From assembly GCF_047675955.1 (NCBI RefSeq), contig NC_132904.1, positions 60,445,435-60,509,434 on the forward strand: DNA of 64,000 nucleotides. Reading direction: 5' to 3'. Position numbers and translations under genes: made by a program. The DNA comes from Chlorocebus sabaeus (lineage: Eukaryota > Chordata > Mammalia > Primates > Cercopithecidae). Shown here piece after piece: positions 13,301 to 24,395 of this stretch (within the stretch, counting starts at the first letter, position 1; each line of letters begins with the position of its first letter). The notes below the pieces were generated by a model, which worked only from the letters and a program-made list of their open reading frames with translations, did no database searches and was not told where the DNA came from.

Positions 13301-13456
13301 TCAAAACTGGAAAGAAGCCTTCTGAGAAACTGCTCTGTGTTCTCTTAATTTAACTCACAGAGTTACATCTTTCCCTTCAAGAAGCCTTTCGATAAGGCTA
13401 TTCTTGTGGAATTGGCAAAGGGATATTTGGAAGCCCATAGAGGGCTATGGTGAAAA
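10309..13456 (+). repeat. HOR-1 unit 3 (truncated)
   Basis: It follows units 1 and 2 monomer by monomer, but the two monomers between GAATTGGCGAAGG (11001) and CATCCCACAGAATT (11115) are missing. That interval is 114 bp here against 458 bp in unit 1, a difference of exactly 344 bp or two monomers. The spacing from unit 2 at the conserved module is 3,611 bp (21 monomers). Similarity to the module stops near 13,457, where AAAAAAGAAAT, TCAAAAGTGG and TTGTTCTGG appear instead. Confidence 0.78.
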
Positions 13457-15475
13457 AAGAAATATCTTCCGTTCAAAAGTGGAAAGAAGCTTTCTGAGAA
13501 ACTGCTCGGTGTTCTGTTAATTCATCTCACAGAGTTACATCTTTCCCTTCAAGAAACCTTTCGCTAAGGCTGTTGTTCTGGAATTGGCAAAGGGATATTT
13601 GGAAGCCCATAGAGGGCTATGGTGAAAAAGGAAATATCTTCCGTTCAAAACTGGAAAGAAGCTTTCTGAGAAACTGCTCTGTGTTCTGTTAGTTCATCTC
13701 ACAGAGTTACATCTTTCCCTTCAAGAATCCTTTCGCTATGGCTGTTCTTGTGGAATTGGCAAAGGGATATTTGGAAGCCCATAGAAGGATATGGTGAAAA
13801 AGGAAATATCTTCCGTTCAAAACTGGAAAGAAGCCTTCTGAGAAACTGCTCTGTGTTCAGTTAATTCATCTCACAGAGTTACATCTTTACCTTCAACAAC
13901 CCTTTCGCTAAGGCTGTTCTTGTGGAATTGGAAAAGGGATATTTGGAGCCCATAGATGTCTACGGTGAAAAAGGAAATATCTTCCGTTCAAAACTGGAAA
14001 GAAGCTTTCTGAGAAACTGCTCTGTGTTCTGTTAATTCATTTCACAGAGTTACATCTTTCCCTTCAAGAAGCCTTTCGCTAAGGCTGTTCTTGTGGAATT
14101 GCAAAGGGATATTTGGAAGCCCATAGAGGGCTATGGTGAAAAAGGAAATATCTTCCGTTCAAAACTGGAAAGAAGCTTTCAGAGAAACCCCTCTGTGTTC
14201 TGTTAATTCATCTCACAGAGTTACATCTTTGCCTTCAAGAAGCCTTTCGCTAAGGCTGTTCTTGTGGTATTGGCAAAGGGATATTTGGAAGCCCATAGAG
14301 GGCTATAGTGAAAAAGGAAATATCTTCTGTTCAAAACTGGAAAGAAGCTTTCTGAGAAACTGCTCTGTGTTCCGTTAATTCATCTCACAGAGTTACATCT
14401 TTCCCTTCAAGAAGCCTTTCACTAAGGCTGTTCTTGTGGAATTGGCAAAGGGATATTTGGAAGCCCACAGAGGGCTTTGGTGAAAAAGGTAATATCTTCC
14501 GTTCAAAACTGGAAAGAAGCTTTCTGAGACACTGCTCTGTGTTCTGTTAATTCTGCTCAAAGAGTTACATCTTTCCCTTCAAGAAGCCTTTCGATAAGGC
14601 TGTTCTTGTGGAATTGGCAAAGGGATATTTGGAAGCCCAAAGAGAGCTATAGTGAAAAAGGAAATATTTTCTGTTCAAAACTGGAAAGAAGCTTTCTGAG
14701 AAACTACTCTGTGTTCTGTTAATTCATCTCACAGAGTTACATCTTTCCCTTCAAGAAGCCTTTTGCTAAGGCTGTTCTTGTGGAATTGACGAAGGGATAT
14801 TTGGAAGCCCATAGAGGGCTATGGTGAAAAAGGAAATATCTTCCGTTCAAAACTGGAAAGAAGCGTTCTGAGAAACTGCTCTGTGTTCTGTTAATTTATC
14901 TCACAGAGTTACATCTTTCCCTTCAAGAAGCCTTTCGCTAAGTCTTTTCTTGTGTCATTGGCAAAGGGATATTTGGAAGCCCATAGAGGGCTATGGTGAA
15001 AAAGGAAATATCTTCCGTTCAAAACTGGAAAGAAGCTTTGTGAGAAACTGCTCTGTGTTCTGTTAGTTCATCTCACAGAGTTACATCTTTCCCTTCATGA
15101 AGCCTTTCGCTAAGGCTGTTCTTGTGTAATTGGAAAAGGGATATTTGGAAGCCCATAGAGGTCGATGGGGAAAAAGGAAATATCTTCCGTTCAAAACTGG
15201 AAAGAAGCTTTCGGAGAAACTGCTCTGTGTTCTGTTAATTCATCTCACAGAGTTACATCTTTCCGTTCAAGAAGCCTTTCGCTAAGGCTGCTCTTGTGGA
15301 ATTGGCAAAGGGATATTTGGAAGCCCATAGAGGGCTATGGTGAAAAAGGAAATATCTTCCGTTCAAAACTGGAAAGAAGCGTTCTGAGAAACTGCTCTGT
15401 GTTCTGTTAATTCATCTCACAGAGTTACATCTTTCCCCTCAAGAAGCCTTTCGCTAAGGCTGTTCTTGTGGCATT
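13457..15475 (+). repeat. Rearranged HOR-1 monomers
   Basis: About 12 monomers built from HOR-1 pieces in a new order. 14.13-14.46 kb resembles 2.79-3.11 kb (TTCAGAGAAACCCCTCTG, then GGCTATAGTG). 14.47-14.96 kb resembles 4.50-4.99 kb (AAAGGTAATATC, TGAGACACTG, TTCTGCTCAAAG, GAATTGACG, TAAGTCTTTTC). 14.96-15.47 kb resembles 3.30-3.78 kb (GCTTTGTGAG, TGTGTAATTGG). The first monomers (13.46-14.1 kb) contain GAAACC with TTGTTCTGG, a marker otherwise found at 41.4 kb and in the HOR-2 units. Confidence 0.65.
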
Positions 15476-17660
15476 GGCAAAGGGATATTTGGAAGCCCAT
15501 AGAGGGCTATGGTCAAAAAGGAAATATCTTCCGTTCAAAACTGGAAAGAAGCTTTCTGAGAAACTGCTCTGTGTTCTGTTAGATCTTCTCACAGAGTTAC
15601 ATCATTCCCTTCAGGAAGCCTTTCGCTAAGGCTGTTCTTGTGGTACTGGCAAAGGGATATTTGGAAGCCCATAGAGGTCTATGGGGAAAAAGGAAATATC
15701 TTCCGTTCAAAACTGGAAAGAAGCTTTCTGAGAAACTGCTCTGTGTTCTGTTAATTCATCTCACAGAGTTACATCTTTCCCTTCAAGAAGCCTTTCGCTA
15801 AGGCTGTTCTTGCGGAATTGGCAAAGGGATATTTGGAAGCCCATACAAGGCTATGGTGAAAAAGGAAATATCTTCCGTTCAAAACTGGAAAGAAGCCTTC
15901 TGAGAAACTGCTCTGTGTTCAGTTAGTTCATCTCACAGAGTTACATCTTTACCTTCAACAAGCCTTTCGCTAAGGCTGTTCATGAGGAATTGGCAAAGGG
16001 ATATTTGGAAGCCCATAGAAGGCTACGGTAAAAAAGGAAATATCTTCCGTTCAAAACTGGAAAGAAGCTTTCTGAGAAACTGCTCTGTGTTCTGTTAATT
16101 CATCTCACAGAGTTACATCTTTCCCTTCAAGAAGCCTTTCGCTAAGGCTGTTCTTGTGCAATTGGCAAAGGGATATTTCGAAGCCCATAGAGGGCTGTGG
16201 TGAAAAAGGAAATATCTTCCGTTCAAAACTGGAAAGTAGCGTTCTGAGAAACTGCTCTGTGTTCTGTTAATTCGTCTCACAAAGTTACATCTTTCCCTTC
16301 AGGAAGCCCTTCGCTAAGGCTGTTCTTGTGGCATTGGCAAAGGGATATTTGGAAGCCCATAGAGGGCTATGGTGAAAAAGGAAATATCTTCCGTTCAAAA
16401 CTGGAAAGAAACTTTCTGAGAAACTGCTCTGTGTTCTGTTAATTCATCTCACAGAGTTACATCTTTCCCTTCAAGAAGCCTTTCGCTAAGGCTGTTCTTG
16501 TGGAATTGGCAAAGGGATATTTGGAAGCCCATAGAAGGCTATGGTGAAAAACGAAATATCTTCCGTTCAAAACTGGAAAGAATCTTTCTGAGAAACTGCT
16601 CTGTGTTCTGTTAATTCATCTCACAGAGTTATATCTTTACCTTCAACAAGCCTTTCGCTAAGGCTGTTCTTGAGGAATTGGCAAAGGGATATTTGGAAGC
16701 CCATAGAAGACTACGGTGAAAAAGGAAATATCTTCCGTTCAAAACTGGAAAGAAGCTTTCTGAGAAACTGCTCTGTGTTCTGTTAATTCATCTCACAGAG
16801 TTACATCTTTCCGTTCGAGAAGCCTTTCGCTAAGGCTGTTCTTGTGGAATTGGCAAAGGGATATTTGGAAGCCCATAGAGGGCTATGGTGAAAAAGGAAA
16901 TATCTTCCGTTCAAAACTGGAAAGAAGCGTTCTGAGAAACTGCTCTGTGTTCTGTTAATTCATCTCACAGAGTTACATCTTTCCCTTCAAGAAGCCTTTC
17001 GCTAAGGCTGTTCTTGTGGCATTGGCAACGGGATATTTGGAAGCCCATAGAGGGCTATGGTCAAAAAGGAAATATCTTCCGTTCAAAACTGGAAAGAAGC
17101 TTTCTGAGAAACTGCTCTGTGTTCTGTTAGTTCATCTCACAGAGTTACATCATTCCCTTCAGTAAGCCTTTCGCTAAGGCTGTTCTTGTGGTACTGGCAA
17201 AGGGATATTTGGAAGCCCATAGAGGTCTATGGGGAAAAAGGAAATATCTTCCGTTCAAAACTGGAAAGAAGCTTTCTGAGAAACTGCTCTGTGTTCTGTT
17301 AATTCATCTCACAGAATTACATCTTTCCCTTCAAGAAGCCTTTCGCTAAGGCTGTTCTTGTGGAATTGGCAAAGGGATATTTGGAAGCCCATACAAGGCT
17401 ATGGTGAAAAAGGAAATATCTTCCGTTCAAAACTGGAAAGAAGCCTTCTGAGAAACTGCTCTGTGTTCAGTTAGTTTATCTCACAGAGTTACATCTTTAC
17501 CTTCAACAAGCCTTTCCCTAAGGCTGTTCATGAGGAATTGGCAAAGGGATATTTGGAAGCGCATAGAAGGCTACGGTAAAAAAGGAAATATCTTCCGTTC
17601 AAAACTGGAAAGAAGCTTTCTGAGAAACTGCTCTGTGTTCTGTTAATTCATCTCACAGAG
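15476..17660 (+). repeat. Copy of the left mosaic segment joined to HOR-1 unit 2 monomers
   Basis: 15,476 to about 16,400 parallels 1 to about 925. From about 16,400 the segment parallels 7.45-8.72 kb instead: GAAAAACG at 16,552 against 7,611 (offset 8,941 bp, 52 monomers less 3 bp), then TTATATC, TGAGGAATTGG, AGACTACGG, TCCGTTCGAG and TTCAGTAAGCC. The switch occurs inside otherwise consensus monomers, so the exact junction cannot be placed by eye. Confidence 0.65.
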
Positions 17661-20600
17661 TTACATCTTCCCGTTCAAGAAACCTTTCGCTAAGGCTGTT
17701 CTTGTGGAATTGGCAAAGGGATATTTGGAAGCCCATAGAGGGCTATGGTGAAAAAGGAAATATCTTCCGTTCAAAACTGGAAAGAAGCGTTCTGAGAAAG
17801 TGCTCTGTGTTCTGTTAATTCATCTCACAGTGTTACATCTTTTCCTTCAAGAAGCCTTTCGCTAAGGCTGTTCTTGTGGAATTGGCAAAGGGATATTTGG
17901 AAGCCCATAGTAGGCTATGGTGAAAAAGGAAATATCTTCCGTTCAAAACTGGAAAGAAGAATTCAGAGAAACTGCTCTGTGTTCTGTTAATTCATCTCAC
18001 AGAGTTACATCTTTGCCTTCAACAAGCCTTTCGCTGAGGCTGTTCTTGTGGAATTGGCAGAGGGATATTTGGAAGCCCATAGAGGGCTATGGTGAAAAAG
18101 GAAATATCTTCCGTTCAAAACTGGAAAGAAGCTATCTGAGAAACTGCTCTGTGTTCTGTTAATTCATCTCACAGAGTTACATCTTTCCCTTCAAGAAGCC
18201 TTTCGCTAAGGCTGTTCTTGTGGAATTGGCAAAGTGATATTTCGAAGCCCATAGAGGGCTGTGGTGAAAAAGGAAATACCTTCCGTTCAAAACTGGAAAG
18301 TAGCGTTCTGAGAAACTGCTCTGTGTTCTTTTAATTCATCACACAGAGTTACATCTTTCCCTTCAGGAAGCCCTTCGCTAAGGCTGTTCTTGTGGCATTG
18401 GCAAAGGGATATTTGGAAGCTCACAGAGGGCTATGGTGAAAAAGGAAATATCTTCCGTTCAAAACTGGAAAGAAACTTTCTGAGAAACTGCTCTGTGTTC
18501 TGTTAATTCATCTCACAGAGTTACATCTTTCCCTTCAAGAAGCCTTTCACTAAGGCTGTTCTTGTGGCATTGGCAAAGGGATATTTGGAAGCCCATAGAG
18601 GGCTATGTTCAAAAAGGAAATATCTTCCGTTCAAAACTGGAAAGAAGCTTTCTGAGAAACTGCTCTGTGTTCTGTTAGTTCATCTCACAGAGTTACATCA
18701 TTCCCTTCAGGAAGCCTTTCGCTAAGGCTGTTCTTGTGGTACTGGCAAAGGGATATTTGGAAGCCCATAGAGGTCTATGGGGAAAAAGGAAATATCTTCC
18801 GTTCAAAACTGGAAAGAAGCTTTCTGAGAAATGCTCTGTGTTCTGTTAATTCATCTCACAGAGTTACATCTTTCCCTTCAAGAAGCCTTTCGCTAAGGCT
18901 GTTCTTGTGGAATAGGCAAAGGGATATTTGGAAGCCCATACAAGGCTATGGTGAAAAAGGAAATATCTTCCGTTCAAAACTGGAAAGAAGCCATCTGAGA
19001 AACTGTTCTGTGTTCAGTTAGTTCATCTCACAGAGTTACATCTTTCCCTTCAACAAGCCTTTCGCTAAGGCTGTTCTTGTGGAATTGGCAAAGGAATATT
19101 TGGAAGCCCATAGAAGGCTACGGCAAAAAAGGAAATATCTTCCGTTCAAAACTGGAAAGAAGAATTCAGAGAAACTGCTCTGTGTTCTGTTAATTCATCT
19201 CACAGAGTTACATCTTTACCTTCAACAAGCCTTTCGCTGAGGCTGTTCTTGTGGAATTGGCAAAGGGATATTTGGTAGCCCATAGAGGGCTATGGTGAAA
19301 AAGGAAATATCTTCCTTTCAAAACTGGAAAGAAGCTTTTTGAGAAACTGCTCTGTGTTCTGTTAATTCATCTCACAGAGATACATCTTTCCTTTCAAGAA
19401 GCCTTTCGCTAAGGCTGTTCTTGTGGAATTGGCAAAGGGATATTTCGAAGCCCATAGAGGGCTGTGGTGAAAAAGGAAATATCTTCCGTTAAAAACTGGA
19501 AAGAATCTTTCTGAGAAACTGCTCTGTGTTCTGTTAATTCATCTCACAGAGTTATATCTTTACCTTCAACAAGCCTTTCGCTAAGGCTGTTCTTGAGGAA
19601 TTGGCAAAGGGATATTTGGAACCCCTTAGAAGCCTACGGTGAAAAAGGAAATATCTTCCGTTCAAAACTGGAAAGAAGCTTTCTGAGAAACTGCTCTGTG
19701 TTCTGTTAATTCATCTCACAGAGTTACATCTTTCCGTTCAAGAAGCCTTTCGCTAAGGCTGTTCTTGTGGAATTGGCAAAGGGATATTTGGAAGCCCATA
19801 GGGGGCTATGGTGAAAAAGGAAAAATCTTCCGTTCAAAACTGGAAAGAAGCGTTCTGAGAAACTGCTCTGTGTTCTGTTAATTCATCTCACAGAGTTACA
19901 TCTTTCCCTTCAAGAAGCCTTTCGCTAAGGCTGTTCTTGTGGAATTGGCAAAGGGATATTTGGAAGCCCGTAGAGGGCTATGGTGAAAAAGGAAATATCT
20001 TCCGTTCAAAACTGGAAAGAAGCTTTCTGAGAAACTGCTCTGTGTTCTGTTAATTCATCTCACAGAGTTACATCTTTCCCTTCAAGAAGCCTTTCGCTAA
20101 GGCTGTTTTTGTGGAATTGGCAAAGGGATATTTGGAAGCCCATAGAGGGCTATGTTGAAAAAGGAAATATCTTCCGTTCAAAACTGGAAAGAAGCGTTCT
20201 GAGAAACTGCTCTGTGTTCTGTTAATTCATCTCACAGAGATACATCTTTCCCTTCAAGAAGCCTTTCGCTAAGGCTCTTCTTGTGGCATTGGCAAAGGGA
20301 TATTTGGAAGCCCATAGAGGGCTATGGTGAAAAAGGAAATATCTTCCGTTCAAAACTGGAAAGAAGCTTTCTGAGACACTGCTCTGTGTTCTGTTAATTC
20401 TGCTCACAGAGTTACATCTTTCCCTTCAAAAAGCCTTTCGATAAGGCTGTTCTTGTGGAATTGGCAAAGCGATATTTGGAAGCCCAAAGAGAGCTACAGT
20501 GAAAAAGGAAATATCTTCTGTTCAAAACTGGAAAGAAGCTTTCTGAGAAACTTCTCTGTGTTCTGTTAATTCATCTCACAGAGTTACATCTTTCCCTTCA

Positions 20601-23095
20601 AGAAGCCTTTTGCTAAGGCTGTTCTTGTGGAATTGGCGAAGGGATATTTGGAAGCCCATAGAGGGCTATGGTGAAAAAGGAAATATCTTCCGTTCAAAAC
20701 TGGAAAGAAGCGTTCTGAGAAACTGCTCTGTGTTCTGTTAATTTATCTCACAGAGTTACATCTTTCCCTTCAAGAAGCCTTTCGCTAAGTCTGTTCTTGT
20801 GGCATTGGCAAAGGGATATTTGGAAGCCCGTAGAGGGCTATGGTGAAAAAGGAAATATCTTCCGTTCAAAACTGGAAAGAAGCTTTCTGAGAAACTGCTC
20901 TGTGTTGTGTTAGTTCATCTCACAGAGTTACATATTTCCCTTCTAGAAGCTTTTCGCTAAGGCTGTTCTTGTGGAATTGTCAAAGGGATATTAGGAAGCA
21001 CATAGAGGGCTATCGTGAAAAAGGAAATATCTTACGGTCAAAACTGGAAAGAAACCTTGTGAGAAACTGCTCTGTGTTCTCTTAATTTAACTCACAGAGT
21101 TACATCTTTCCCTTCAAGAAGCCTTTCGAAAAGGCTGTTCTTGTGGAATTGGCAATGGGATATTTGGAAGCCCATAGAGGGCTATGGTGAAAAAGGAAAT
21201 ATCTTCCGTTCAAAACTGGAAAGAAGCTTTCTGAGAAACTGCTCTGTGTTCTGTTAATTCATCTCACAGAGTTACATCTTTCCCTTCAAGAAGCCTTTCG
21301 ATAAGGCTGTTCTTGTGGAATTGGCAAAGGGATATTTGGAAGCCCATAGAGGGCTATGGTTAAAAAGGAAATATCTTCCGTTCAAAACTGGAAAGAAGCG
21401 TTCTGAGAAACTGCTCTGTGTTCTGTTAATTCATCACACAGAGTTACATCTTTCCCTTCAAGAAACCTTTCGCTAAGGCTGTTCTTGTGGAATTGGCAAA
21501 GGGATATTTGAAAGCCCATAGAGGGCAATGGTGAAAAAGGAAATATCTTCCGTTCAAAACTGGAAAGAAGCTTTCTGAGAAACTGCTCTGTGTTCTGTTA
21601 GTTCATCTCACAGAGTTACATCTTTCCCTTCAAGAAGCCTTTCGCTAAGGCTGTTCTTGTGGAACTGGCAAAGGGATATTTGGAAGCCCATAGAGGTCTG
21701 TGGGGAAAAAGGAAATATCTTCCGTTCAAAACTGGAAAGAATCTTTCTGAGAAACTGCTCTGTGTTCTGTTAATTCATGTCACAGAGTTACATCTTTCCC
21801 TTCAAGAAGCCTTTCGCTAAGGCTGTTCTTGTGGAATTGGCAAAGGGATATTTGGAAGCCCATTGAATGCTATGGTGAAAAAGGAAATATCTTCCGTTCA
21901 AAACTGGAAAGAAGCCTTCTGAAAAACTGCTCTGTGTTCAGTTAGTTCATCTCACAGAGTTACATCTTTACCTTCAACAAGCCTTTCGCTAAGGCTGTTC
22001 TTGTGGAATTGGCAAAGGGATATTTGGAAGCCCATAGGGGGCTACGGTGAAAAAGGAAATGACTTCCGTTCAAAAGTGGAAAGAAGCTTTCTGAGAAACT
22101 GCTCTGTGTTCTGTTAATTCATCTCACAGAGTTACATCTTTCCCTTTAAGAAGCCTTTCGCTAAGGCTGCTCTTGTGGCATTGGCAAAGGGATATTTGGA
22201 AGCCCGTAGTGGGCTATGGTGAAAAAGGAAATATCTTCCGTTCAAAACTGGAAAGAAGCTTTGTGAGAAACTGCTCTGTGTTCTGTTAGTTCATCTCACA
22301 GAGTTACATCTTTCCCTTCAAGAAGCCTTTCGCTAAGGCTGTTCTTGTGTAATTGGCAAAGGGATATTTGGAAGCCCATAGAGGTCTATGGGGAAAAAGG
22401 AAATATCTTCCGTTCAAAACTGGAAAGAAGCTTTCTGGGAAACTGCTCTGTGTTCTGTTAATTCATCTCAGAGAGTTACATCTTTCCCTTCAAGAAGCCT
22501 TTCGCTAAGGCTGTTCTTGTGGAATTGGCAAAGGGATATTTGGAAGCCCATAGAAGGCTATGGTGAAAAAGGAAATATCTTCCGTTCAAAACTGGAAAGA
22601 AGAATTCAGAGAAACTGCTCTATGTTCTGTTAATTCATCTCACAGAGTTACATCTTTACCTTCAACAAGCCTTTCGCTGAGGCTGTTCTTGTGGAATTGG
22701 CAAAGGGATATTTGGTAGCCCATAGAGGGCTGTGGTGAAAAAGGAAATATCTTCCGTTCAAAACTGGAAAGTAGCGTTCTGAGAAACTGCTCTGTGTTCT
22801 GTTAATTCATCTCACAGAGTTACATCTTTCCCTTTAGGAAGCCCTTCGCTAAGGCTGTTCTTGTGGCATTGGCAAAGGGATATTTGGAAGCCCATAGAGG
22901 GCTATGGTGAAAAAGGAAATATCTTCCGTTCAAAACTGGAAAGAAGCTTTCTGAGAAACTGCTCTGTGTTCTGTTAATTCATCTCACAGAGTTACATCTT
23001 TCCCTTCAAGAAGCCTTTCGCTAAGGCTGTTCTTGTGGAATTGGCAAAGGGATATTTGGAAGCCCATGGAAGGCTATGGTGAAAAAGGAAATATC

Positions 23096-23112
23096 TTTCG
23101 TTCAAAACTGGA
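23096..23112 (+). other. Best CENP-B-box-like site in the window, 8 of 9 core bases
   Basis: A C-to-T change relative to the consensus monomer gives TTTCGTTCAAAACTGGA. This restores the TTCG half of the CENP-B core and leaves one essential mismatch (CTGG instead of CGGG). Against the full consensus it matches 14 of 17 positions. It is the only monomer I noticed with this change. Its monomer lies in the divergent central block. Whether CENP-B binds is not known from sequence. Confidence 0.45.
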
Positions 23113-24370
23113 AAGAATCTTTCTGAGAAACTGCTCTGTGTTCTGTTAATTCATCTCACAGTGTTATATCTTTCCCTTCAAGAAGCCTTTCGCTAAGGCT
23201 GTTCTTGTGGAATTGGCAAAGGGATATTTGGAAGCCCATAGAGGGCTATGTTGAAAAAGGAAATATCTTCCGTTCAAAACTGGAAAGAAGCGTTCTGATA
23301 AACTGCTCTGTGTTCTGTTAATTCATCTCACAGAGATACATCTTTCCCTTCAAGAAGCCTTTCGCTAAGTGTCTTCTTGTGGCATTGGCAAAGGGATATT
23401 TGGAAGCCCATAGAGGGCTATGGTGAAAAAGGAAATATCTTCCGTTCAAAACTGGAAAGAAGCTTTCTGAGACACTGCTCTGTGTTCTGTTAATTCTGCT
23501 CAGAGAGTTACATCTTTCCCTTCAAAAAGCCTTTCGATAAGGCTGTTCTTGTGGAATTGGCAAAGCGATATTTGGAAGCCCAAAGAGAGATACAGTGAAA
23601 AAGGAAATATCTTCTGTTCAATACTGGAAAGAAGCTTTCTGAGAATCTTCTCTGTGTTCTGTTAATTCATCACACAGAGTTACATCCTTCCCTTCAAGAA
23701 GCCTTTCGCTAAGGCTGTTCTTGTGGAATTGGCAAAGGGATATTTGGAAGACCTTAGAGGGCTATGGTGAAAAAGGAAATATCTTCCGTTCAAAACTGGA
23801 AAGAAGCTTTCTGAGAAACTGCTCTGTGTTCTGTTAATTCATCTCACAGAGTTACATCTTTCCCTTCAAGAATCCTTTCGATAAGGCTGTTCTTGTGGAA
23901 TTGGCAAAGGGATATTTGGAAGCCCATAGAGGGCTATAGTGAAAAAGGAAATATCTTCTGTTCAAAACTGGAAAGAAGCTTTCTGAGAAACTGCTCTGTG
24001 TTCTCTTAATTCATCTCACAGGGTTACATCTTTCCCTTCAAGAAGCCTTTAGCTAAGGCTGTTCTTGTGGAATTGGCAAAGGGATATTTGGAAGCCCATA
24101 GAGGGCTATGGTGAAAAAGGAAATATCTTCCGTTCAAAACTGGAAAGAAGCCTTGTGAGAAACTGCTCTGTGTTCTGTTAATTCATCTCACAGAGTTACA
24201 TCTTTCCCTTCAAGAAGCCTTTCGCTAAGGCTGTTCTTGTGGCGTTGGCTAAGGGATATTTGGAAGCCCATAGTGGGCTATGGTGAAAAAGGAAATATCT
24301 TCCGTTCAAAACTGGAAAGAAGCTTTCTGAGAAACTGCTCTGTGTTCTGTTAATTCATCTCACAGAGTTA

Positions 24371-24395
24371 CACCTTTCCCTTGCCTTTCGCTAAG
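24371..24395 (+). repeat. Monomer with a 6-bp deletion
   Basis: CCCTTCAAGAAGCC of the consensus is shortened to CCCTTGCC, removing CAAGAA just before the short hairpin. It is the largest within-monomer length change I noticed. With 1-bp losses nearby, it accounts for the 7-bp register shift between 22388 and 25305. Confidence 0.75.

Noticed and set aside
4403..20407. Minus-strand 61-codon frames at 4403, 8874, 12485 and 20222
   Set aside because: They arise from the same GAGATACATC monomer in each HOR-1 module and its diverged relative. They reflect repeat copying, not a gene.
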